Shown here: piece by piece, positions 6,887-12,362 of the stretch
Position numbering within the stretch: the first letter of the stretch is position 1
How the letters are laid out: each line of letters opens with the position of its first letter
The notes under the pieces: generated by a model
Databases searched by the model: none
What the model was told of the DNA's origin: nothing
The model's input: the letters and a program-made list of their open reading frames with translations, nothing else
Source: Methanothrix sp.
GTDB lineage: Archaea > Halobacteriota > Methanosarcinia > Methanotrichales > Methanotrichaceae
Assembly: GCA_003162615.1 (NCBI GenBank)
Contig: PMNG01000168.1
Coordinates: 1 to 12,362 of the forward strand
Direction: 5' to 3'
Length of the DNA: 12,362 nucleotides
Position numbers and translations under genes: made by a program

Positions 6887-7807
6887 ATGGAGGGAAAAGT
6901 CCTCAAGATATCGATGTTGCTCTTGGCGCTGGCAGTGCTCTGCACAGCAGTCGGGGTAGCAGATAATAGCAGGCTCAAAATAGCAACTACGACCAGTCTT
7001 TATGATACTGGGCTGCTTGATTTCCTGCAAGGAAAGTACGAAGATAAGTACAATGCATCCGTGAGCATAGTCTCAGGTGGAACTGGGATTGCCATTCAAT
7101 ACGGACAACGTGGAGATGTTGACCTGTTGATGATCCACGACAAAGCTCGTGAACTGAAGTTCGTTCAGGACGGAGATGGATTGCAGAGAAGGTGTATAGC
7201 ATACAACTATTTTGTCATTGTCGGGCCCAAGAATGATCCCGCTGGCATAAAAGGGATGAATGCTACGCAGGCTCTGAAGATCATAATGGAGAAGGGCAAA
7301 GCGGATCCAAATAATGTCAAGTTCGTTTCACGAGGAGATAACTCTGGTACCCAGGCTAGGGAGCAGCTGCTCTGGAAGAATGCCGGTTACAACTACTCGA
7401 AGATCAACAACTCCGGTCCCTGGTATATAGATGCAGGGAGTGGAATGGGTGCAACTCTCTTGATGACAAATGAGAAGTCAGCCTATACGCTCAGCGATAC
7501 AGGCACATATATGGCATACCGCGGCAATCTGAGTCTCGTGCCCTTGATCGAAGGAGGCAATGATCTTTTGAACGTCTACGTGGCTATAGCAATTAACCCC
7601 AAAAAACATCCAGGAGTAAATTGTGAGGCTGCGAACCAGTTCATAAATTACCTCGTCTCAGCAGAAGGACAGAAGTTAATAGCTGACTATGGAAAGGATA
7701 AATATGGCCAACCATTGTTCTTCCCGGCGGCTGGAAACTGTGATAAGATAGGATGCTCCGCAGCGGAGTGCGCTGTACCGACCAATGCCTCCTGCGCAGC
7801 AGCTTGA
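6887..7807 (+). CDS. tupA: Tungstate ABC transporter, substrate-binding protein TupA
   Basis: The extracellular receptor that captures tungstate and hands it to TupB. The 306-residue protein begins with a signal peptide (about 1-25; AVGVA then D suggests signal peptidase I cleavage). No good lipobox is present, so membrane attachment is unclear. ATTTSLYDTG (33-42) contains the TTTS motif that marks the TupA family and contacts the oxyanion. SGGTG (63-67), SRGDNSGT (148-155) and the GSGMGATL loop (184-191) complete the site. The body aligns with TupA rather than with ModA or WtpA. The C-terminus is odd: after FFPAAG there is a tail of about 22 residues with four cysteines (285, 290, 295, 303). 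First gene of the operon, 18 bases before tupB. Confidence 0.92.
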   Translation: MEGKVLKISMLLLALAVLCTAVGVADNSRLKIATTTSLYDTGLLDFLQGKYEDKYNASVSIVSGGTGIAIQYGQRGDVDLLMIHDKARELKFVQDGDGLQRRCIAYNYFVIVGPKNDPAGIKGMNATQALKIIMEKGKADPNNVKFVSRGDNSGTQAREQLLWKNAGYNYSKINNSGPWYIDAGSGMGATLLMTNEKSAYTLSDTGTYMAYRGNLSLVPLIEGGNDLLNVYVAIAINPKKHPGVNCEAANQFINYLVSAEGQKLIADYGKDKYGQPLFFPAAGNCDKIGCSAAECAVPTNASCAAA

Positions 7808-7825
7808 AAACTAGGGTGAAATGGG

Positions 7826-8512
7826 TTGGACGAGATCTCGGCGGGGTTCATCAGGGCCATACAGCTAATAGTAACCCTCGATCCACAGGTCGTGGAGATC
7901 ACCGCCCGATCTCTTTCCATTTCTTTGACATCTGTTTTCATTGCCTCTCTGATCGACATACCCATCGGCGGAATCATTCAGTTTCACAATTTTCGGGGAA
8001 AAAGAGCCCTCATAAATTTAATACAAACCTTTTATAGCCTCCCTACAGTGACCGTAGGCTTGTTGGTATTTCTGCTTTTATCCAGGTCGGGACCACTGGG
8101 CAGCTTGGGCCTTCTCTTCAGTCCGGAAGGGATGATCATCGGCCAGACCATACTTATAACTCCTATTATGCTCGGCCTCACCATCTCTGCCCTGGGTGGC
8201 GTGAGTGTGCAGATAAAGGAGACGGCTATGTCCCTCGGAGCGACTGATCTCCAGGTCATATTCACTATCTTGAAAGAGGCAAAAGCAGCCGTCATTGCGG
8301 CCATACTCTTGGGATTCGGACGAGCCTTGTCAGAGGTAGGTGTGGCTATGATGATCGGCGGAAACATTCGCGGATATACAAGAGTTCTGACCACCGCCAT
8401 CTCCTTGGAAACATCTATGGGAGATCTAGAATTGTCCATGGCCTTAGGGATAATACTAATATCCATCTCCTTGGCGGTTAACCTTCTATTGAACCGGATT
8501 CAAGGGAGATAG
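7826..8512 (+). CDS. tupB: Tungstate ABC transporter, permease TupB
   Basis: The membrane channel of the tungstate importer, 228 residues, with about five hydrophobic segments (roughly 28-50, 66-86, 103-123, 152-175 and 203-222). The cytoplasmic EAA-type loop KETAMSLGATDLQVIFTILKEA (about 131-152) docks onto TupC. The start is TTG at 7826, six bases after GGTGA (7815-7819). The nearby ATG at 7821 is in a different frame, and the next in-frame ATG would remove half the protein. Only one base separates it from tupC, so the two are translationally coupled. Confidence 0.92.
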   Translation: MDEISAGFIRAIQLIVTLDPQVVEITARSLSISLTSVFIASLIDIPIGGIIQFHNFRGKRALINLIQTFYSLPTVTVGLLVFLLLSRSGPLGSLGLLFSPEGMIIGQTILITPIMLGLTISALGGVSVQIKETAMSLGATDLQVIFTILKEAKAAVIAAILLGFGRALSEVGVAMMIGGNIRGYTRVLTTAISLETSMGDLELSMALGIILISISLAVNLLLNRIQGR

Positions 8513-8513
8513 A

Positions 8514-9242
8514 ATGGCTCTGATAGAGATAAAGGGGCTTTACAAGAGCTTTGGAAAGTCGGAGATACTAAATGATATAAACCTGGATATGGAGGAAGGC
8601 AAGGTCATGGCCCTGATCGGTCCAACGGGTTCTGGAAAGACAACTTTGCTGCGACATATCGACACGCTCGATCAGCCCACGAGGGGCAGCATATTTTTCC
8701 ATGGTGAAGATATCTGTCGGCTCTCTTCAAAAGAAAAGTTCCTAGTCCGCAGGAGAATGGCTATGGTCTTCCAGAAGCCGGTGATGTTCAACCGCAGCGT
8801 TTACGAAAATGTTTCCTACGGTTTAAAGGTAAGAAGCAAAGAAAATTCCAGAGACGATGTTCTACATACTCTAGATGAGGTAGGCCTCACAGGATACGAA
8901 TCCAGGAGCGCTACTACTCTTTCAGGAGGAGAGATGCAACGGATTGCTTTGGCTAGGGCCATGGTGATTAAGCCCGAGGTCTTGCTCTTGGATGAGCCTA
9001 CCGCTAACCTCGACCAGAAGAGCGCTTCTGCCATAGATGATCTGATTGAGCGACTGGCTCATGGCGGAACGACGGTGATCATTGCCAGCCACAACATGAC
9101 AGAGTGCCGGAGGCTGGCAAATAGGTTTGCCATTCTGGTCAACGGCAAGATTACCAGGACAGGAAGGCCGAATGATATCCAGCTCGACCGTGGGCAATAT
9201 ATTGGCTTCCTTGAATCTATTGATCCTTCGGACAAGACTTGA
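8514..9242 (+). CDS. tupC: Tungstate ABC transporter, ATP-binding protein TupC
   Basis: The cytoplasmic ATPase of the importer, 242 residues. Walker A GPTGSGKT is at 36-43, the Q-loop Gln at 87 (VFQKP), the ABC signature LSGGE at 136-140, Walker B VLLLDE at 156-161, the D-loop at NLD and the switch His at 193 (ASHNM). No C-terminal TOBE/MOP extension is present, unlike ModC and WtpC, so direct anion feedback on this subunit is not expected. That fits the Tup subtype. Last gene of the operon. Confidence 0.92.
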   Translation: MALIEIKGLYKSFGKSEILNDINLDMEEGKVMALIGPTGSGKTTLLRHIDTLDQPTRGSIFFHGEDICRLSSKEKFLVRRRMAMVFQKPVMFNRSVYENVSYGLKVRSKENSRDDVLHTLDEVGLTGYESRSATTLSGGEMQRIALARAMVIKPEVLLLDEPTANLDQKSASAIDDLIERLAHGGTTVIIASHNMTECRRLANRFAILVNGKITRTGRPNDIQLDRGQYIGFLESIDPSDKT

Positions 9243-9260
9243 ACTCGTTTAAGCGACCTT

Positions 9261-9400
9261 TTGGGTGCGCTGTTGCTGGATAAGAGCATTCCAGTTAGGT
9301 TTTAAAAAGTTTGACGATGCGGATCCTAAATCTATCCACAGTCTTCAAGAGTTGGGCCATATTCATGAGCAGATAATTTCCATAGAGTGCTACCCGATTT
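9261..9400 (+). pseudogene. Relic of a DUF5615 PIN-like (toxin-type) protein
   Basis: From TTG 9261 one frame reads LGALLLDKSIPVRF and stops at 9303. Skipping one T in the run at 9300-9303 continues in the next frame with KKFDDADPKSIHSLQELGH. Together this matches the start of DUF5615 proteins, which have an acidic LLLD-type strand, a P/S-x-R-L helix, then P-x-S-(I/V)-H and a (E/Q)-(V/L)-G. Similarity fades after GH; the expected acidic DEE and later D..F motifs are absent. DUF5615 proteins usually pair with a DUF433 antitoxin, and none is present. The frame stays open to 9510, but that stretch is not convincing as protein. The rest of the gap to 9586 shows only AT-rich sequence (9455-9485). 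Confidence 0.45.
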
Positions 9401-9586
9401 TCGTACTTGCTCAATATTACGTTGAATTCCCCAATCGAGTAAGTGCGGGGACCAAAAATATTAGTACATATATCTATATAGAAGGTCTAATTTGCATGAA
9501 AAATGATTAAGCGGTTTGGTAGATCATCTGGTTCAATATCATAGTGCACTACCAATGTTCGATTTCTCTAAGTGAATTTTTTCAGT

Positions 9587-10276
9587 TCATGGAGCAAACT
9601 GTTTTATGACAAAGTTTGATCTCTGGAAGTCATCTTTTCCTTCAGGACCGGCATGATATCCATCTCTCACTCGTACCTCGATGCCATATATTCCAGTTAC
9701 CGAGGGTGAGCTGTTCCAAGTCCAGATGTTTTTCGTGGTCCAATCGGTCATTGGAGACCATGTTTCATCGGTTGATGGTCCATTGAGCCAGAATTGGCAA
9801 AGAATTGTATCGCCATCGGAGTCATGTGCATTGGCAGTCCAAGTTATCTGGGCACCTTGAGATTGAGGACTTACTTTATCCGGCTTAAGACTTATTACAG
9901 AAGGTTTTTGATTCACATTCTCTTCAACGCGGAACTCTGAGCTTAATTTGTCATCCCATTCTTCTGGATTCGCGTGATGTCCATCTCTTACGCGTACTTC
10001 AACAATATTGTTGCCTATATCTTCATAAGTGGTCGTCCAGTTCCAGAACCGCTCTGCTGTCCAGTTGGTGGTTGATTTCCATGTGTTCCCAGTTGAAGGC
10101 CCGCTAAGCCAGAACTGGTAGAGCACTGTGTCACCGTCAGGGTCCGATGCCTTTGCCGACCATGATATAGTGGATCCAGCCTTTGCAGAGCCTTTCTGGT
10201 CCGGCTGAAGATCTACCAGGACAGGCAGTTGGTTTGAAACTTCCCCCTCGGGACTGGCATCAAACGATGCTTTCAC
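9587..10276 (-). CDS. Surface protein with two Ig-like tandem repeats (frameshifted from its signal peptide)
   Basis: The in-frame body contains two homologous repeats of about 105 residues, at 15-119 and 122-226. Each begins NQ(L/K)P and contains the acidic loop S-D-x-D-G-D-T, the strand QFWL(S/N)GPST, Trp-rich WT..(R/N)(F/I)W(N/T)W and a closing VEVRVRDG/IEVRVRDG followed by H-A. The fold is probably beta-sandwich (PKD/cadherin-like), and DxDGD could bind calcium. Such repeats are typical of methanogen cell-surface proteins. The frame here can only start at GTG 10276. Reading back in the same frame gives LEAAPGINSALSSGDVV (to about 10327), which continues a signal peptide encoded one frame away. 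A one-base indel near 10320-10340 therefore breaks the gene. Function is otherwise unknown. Confidence 0.75.
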   Translation of the reverse strand: MKASFDASPEGEVSNQLPVLVDLQPDQKGSAKAGSTISWSAKASDPDGDTVLYQFWLSGPSTGNTWKSTTNWTAERFWNWTTTYEDIGNNIVEVRVRDGHHANPEEWDDKLSSEFRVEENVNQKPSVISLKPDKVSPQSQGAQITWTANAHDSDGDTILCQFWLNGPSTDETWSPMTDWTTKNIWTWNSSPSVTGIYGIEVRVRDGYHAGPEGKDDFQRSNFVIKQFAP

Positions 10277-10319
10277 AACATCTCCAGAGGAGAGTGCACT
10301 ATTAATTCCTGGTGCCGCC

Positions 10320-10385
10320 TCAAGAGAATAGTCCAGCGAGCACGAATCCTGCCATGATAGAAAAGAGCGCTAGGCTTTTAATCAT
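10320..10385 (-). other. Out-of-frame signal peptide of the repeat protein
   Basis: The minus strand from ATG 10385 encodes MIKSLALFSIMAGFVLAGLF and then stops at TGA 10320-10322. It has a positive N-terminus and a hydrophobic core typical of a Sec signal peptide. The repeat-protein frame takes over directly (LEAAPG). A GGGG-containing ribosome binding site precedes the ATG and a TATA element (GAATATAAATAC, 10424-10435) lies about 45 bases upstream. Confidence 0.6.
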
Positions 10386-10423
10386 AGAATTTATCCCCAT
10401 CCCATTGCGTCTTTATTTAGCTA

Positions 10424-10435
10424 GTATTTATATTC
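10424..10435 (-). promoter_or_regulatory. TATA box of the repeat surface protein
   Basis: The minus strand reads GAATATAAATAC, a strong archaeal TATA match about 45 bases before ATG 10385. A second AT-rich element on the plus strand (AAATATAT, 10441-10448) faces the cyclophilin-like gene, so the gap is probably a divergent promoter. Confidence 0.5.
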
Positions 10436-10472
10436 TAACCAAATATATGAATATTGCGAGGAAGGTGTTTGT

Positions 10473-10826
10473 CTGAAGTACATTGAGATCGATATTTCGG
10501 GACGAGGCAAAGCTGTTGCTGAGATTGATGATAGAAATCCGAAGACGGCGGCAGAGTTCTACCGAAGTCTCCCCATCGAGGCAAAGGCTAATTTGTGGGG
10601 AGAAGAAGTCTATTTCGAGGTACCCTTGGCGTTGGAAGATGAGAACCCATCGCCATCGGCTAAGAGCGGTGACATATCCTATTGGTCACCCGGATCAGCC
10701 TTCTGCATCTTCTTCGGTAGGACACAACCGTATTCTCCTGTGAACCACCTAGGAAAAGTGATTGGAGGGCTGAATCTATTCGAGAGTGTATTGAACGGCG
10801 ACCGGATAGTGTTAAGTAGAAAGTAG
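10473..10826 (+). CDS. Cyclophilin-like fold protein (DUF369/TM1367 type)
   Basis: A 117-residue protein beginning KYIEIDISGRGKAVAEIDDRNPKTAAEFYRSLP, continuing LWGEEVYFEVP and later SGDISYWSPGSAFCIFFGRT, and ending LNLFESVLNGDRIVL. This pattern fits the small archaeal/bacterial cyclophilin-like family (PF04126). Its members share the cyclophilin barrel but are not known to be prolyl isomerases; the function is unknown. No ATG, GTG or TTG lies in frame before the conserved start. The best candidate is CTG at 10473, with AGGAAGGTG at 10459-10467 as ribosome binding site. An internal TTG at 10593 would delete the conserved first third. The ATG at 10448 is in another frame and stops at once. Confidence 0.7.
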   Translation: MKYIEIDISGRGKAVAEIDDRNPKTAAEFYRSLPIEAKANLWGEEVYFEVPLALEDENPSPSAKSGDISYWSPGSAFCIFFGRTQPYSPVNHLGKVIGGLNLFESVLNGDRIVLSRK

Positions 10827-10909
10827 CTCATGATAAATCAAGGAATTCGCGGTCGGAAAAAGGATGTACGAAAAATTAATGTTAACGATCGCTAAGATGA
10901 GGTGCTGTT

Positions 10910-11392
10910 ATGGCAGAGGTTTTGGTAGTATACCATTCTAGAACAGGAAACACTGCGAAGATGGCAGAGGCAATAGGAGAGGGAGCCAAATCGTCTGGAG
11001 TTAATGTATCGGTCAAAAAGGTTGGTGATGTCAATCTGGATAATCTGTTATCAGCCAGTGGAATAATAATAGGTTCTCCCACCTACTACGGACAGATGGC
11101 TTCTGAGATAAAGCAGCTCTTCGATAGCTCGTCTCCTGTGCGTGGTCAGTTGGAGAACAAGGTAGGAGCGGCATTCACATCTTCCGGCAGCTCCGAAGGA
11201 GGAAATCAGACCACCCTTCTCTCAATAATCCAAGCCATGTTGATACACGCCATGATAGTTGTCGGCGATCCCATGGAGACCGGCGGCCATTACGGAGTAG
11301 TTGCAGTTGGAATGCCGGATGAGAAAGTTCTGAATGCGTGCAGACTACTCGGGCTCCGTGTGGGCAATCTTGTTAGGAAACTCTCGGCTTGA
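10910..11392 (+). CDS. Flavodoxin-fold protein, WrbA-like
   Basis: A 160-residue FMN-binding protein of the flavodoxin/NAD(P)H:quinone oxidoreductase superfamily. HSRTGNTAKMA (9-19) is the FMN phosphate loop, and GSPTYYGQM (55-63) and TSSGSSEGGNQTT (90-102) contact the isoalloxazine ring, as in WrbA. It is shorter than WrbA (about 200 residues), so it may be an electron carrier or a small quinone/iron-flavoprotein-like reductase. The ATG at 10910 has GAGGTG upstream. The next gene follows after 29 bases on the same strand, suggesting co-transcription. Confidence 0.87.
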   Translation: MAEVLVVYHSRTGNTAKMAEAIGEGAKSSGVNVSVKKVGDVNLDNLLSASGIIIGSPTYYGQMASEIKQLFDSSSPVRGQLENKVGAAFTSSGSSEGGNQTTLLSIIQAMLIHAMIVVGDPMETGGHYGVVAVGMPDEKVLNACRLLGLRVGNLVRKLSA

Positions 11393-11421
11393 GGGTATTC
11401 AATATCGCTAGTGGATTTAAG

Positions 11422-12362
11422 ATGAAAGACGTGGAGCGCTCAGAGAAAAAGGGAACTGTGGAGCCGCTGACAGAGACCGCAAGAAAAATAGGCAGCATGG
11501 AGATCAGAGGGGCGGGGAGGATCGCCAGAGCAGCTGCTGCTTCTCTCCGAGATCTGGCCCAACAGCTTGACGTCCAAAGCCTCGAGGAGTTCAACTCTCG
11601 GATCAAAGGGGCGGCGGAGACCCTGCTGGCCACGAGACCGACCGCTGTATCATTATCAAACGCTATTAGGATGGTCACTCGCTACCGCGCAAATGATGTG
11701 GAAGAGGCGAAGGCTGCTGTTATATCAAGCGCTGACAGATTCATCGAGAACTCTGAGAAGGCTGTGGAAAAGATAGGAGAGATCGGGAGCCGCAGGATAA
11801 GAAAAGGGGATACCGTTCTTACACACTGCAACTCTCAAGCAGCACTGTCTATAATTCAGGCGGCTCACAAAGCCGACAAAGCGATTAAAGTGATAGCCAC
11901 AGAGTCCCGGCCAAGGTGGCAGGGCCGCCTGACCGTCGGGATGCTTGAGGATATGGGCATAGAAACCGATCTCATAGTCGATTCAGCCGTCAGAAGCGTC
12001 ATGAACGACGTGGATCTCGTCGTTGTCGGCGCTGACGTTATAACCGCCAACGGTTCTCTGGTCAACAAAATAGGCACTGCCCAGATAGCTCTATGCGCTC
12101 ATGAGGCCAGGACCAGTTTCGTAGTGGCGGCAGAGACTTACAAGTTCAGCCCCCAGACCATTATGGGAGAACTTGTAACAATCGAGGAGCGCGATCCCAG
12201 AGAGGTGTACCCGGACATCTCCAAGTTCAGACATGTGAGGGTGCGCAACCCGGCCTTCGATGTCACTCCGCACAGCTATATAGACGTCATTTGCACGGAA
12301 GTTGGTGCCATTCCTCCGGAGATGAGCTACGTCATAATAAAAGAGAGGCTCGGGTGGGAGAT
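11422..12362 (+). CDS. Ribose-1,5-bisphosphate isomerase (runs off the window)
   Basis: Converts ribose-1,5-bisphosphate to ribulose-1,5-bisphosphate, the step between AMP phosphorylase and type III RuBisCO in archaeal nucleoside recycling. The visible 313 residues are almost full length (family about 310-330). An N-terminal helical part (1-125) precedes the eIF2B/MtnA-like Rossmann domain. Catalytic residues are visible as Cys136 in TVLTHCNSQAAL and Asp205 in VVGADVITANGS. VIATESRPRWQGR (157-169) separates this family from eIF2B and from methylthioribose-phosphate isomerase. I chose the ATG at 11422; the frame stays open back into the flavodoxin gene, and only a weak GTGGAT precedes the ATG. 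The 3' end lies beyond 12362. Neither RuBisCO nor AMP phosphorylase genes are in the window. Confidence 0.92.
   Translation, partial: MKDVERSEKKGTVEPLTETARKIGSMEIRGAGRIARAAAASLRDLAQQLDVQSLEEFNSRIKGAAETLLATRPTAVSLSNAIRMVTRYRANDVEEAKAAVISSADRFIENSEKAVEKIGEIGSRRIRKGDTVLTHCNSQAALSIIQAAHKADKAIKVIATESRPRWQGRLTVGMLEDMGIETDLIVDSAVRSVMNDVDLVVVGADVITANGSLVNKIGTAQIALCAHEARTSFVVAAETYKFSPQTIMGELVTIEERDPREVYPDISKFRHVRVRNPAFDVTPHSYIDVICTEVGAIPPEMSYVIIKERLGWE

Noticed and set aside
9265..9510. An 81-residue open frame downstream of tupC
   Set aside because: It starts at GTG inside the DUF5615 relic and only its 9301-9370 part resembles that family, after a frameshift. The rest has no family-like features, so I did not call it an intact gene.
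10483..10743. An 86-residue open frame within the cyclophilin-like gene
   Set aside because: It is the wrong frame, rich in Arg and Ser; the frame from 10473 carries the conserved family sequence.
1..12362. CRISPR array, prophage, integrase or restriction/defence cluster
   Set aside because: No regularly spaced repeats, cas genes, phage structural genes, integrase or defence enzymes are seen in any frame.

Overview
The window looks like chromosomal DNA from a methanogenic euryarchaeon. An archaeal-type S-adenosylmethionine synthetase, a ribose-1,5-bisphosphate isomerase (partner of archaeal type III RuBisCO in AMP recycling), an archaeal PUA-domain protein, TATA-box promoters, GGTG/GGTGA ribosome binding sites and CCA-less tRNAs all point that way. 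Repeat-type surface proteins and a tungstate transporter fit the Methanothrix/Methanosarcina side of the group. The genus is an inference from gene content, not a measured placement.

Layout. 1-1560 is a dead IS110-family insertion sequence on the minus strand, broken by two frameshifts, with its putative left end in 1411-1700. 1690-1800 holds the 5' half of a tRNA-Pro(GGG) with its own TATA box; its T-arm is replaced by a hairpin whose loop is the reverse complement of a T-loop. 1820-2077 is a small membrane protein. 2213-6577 holds housekeeping genes related to sulfur and translation: a NifS/IscS cysteine desulfurase, a PUA-domain RNA-binding protein, tRNA-Cys(GCA), S-adenosylmethionine synthetase and a divergent ArsA/Get3-like ATPase. 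6887-9242 is a complete tungstate ABC transporter operon (tupA-tupB-tupC). 9261-9586 carries a frameshifted relic of a DUF5615 PIN-like protein. 9587-10385 is a two-repeat surface protein whose signal peptide is now out of frame with the mature part. 10473-12362 holds a cyclophilin-like protein (no standard start codon), a WrbA-like flavodoxin and a ribose-1,5-bisphosphate isomerase that runs off the window end.

How the genes work together. The Tup proteins form one importer: TupA captures tungstate outside the membrane, TupB forms the channel and TupC powers it. Tungsten is used by enzymes such as formylmethanofuran dehydrogenase and aldehyde:ferredoxin oxidoreductases. The desulfurase, tRNA-Cys and S-adenosylmethionine synthetase all concern sulfur amino acids, but they lie in separate transcription units. 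I did not find a convincing new multi-gene system. The most unusual item is the rearranged tRNA-Pro with a surviving promoter; several genes (IS110 transposase, DUF5615 relic, surface protein) carry single frameshifts, so the edges of this region look like decaying accessory DNA.
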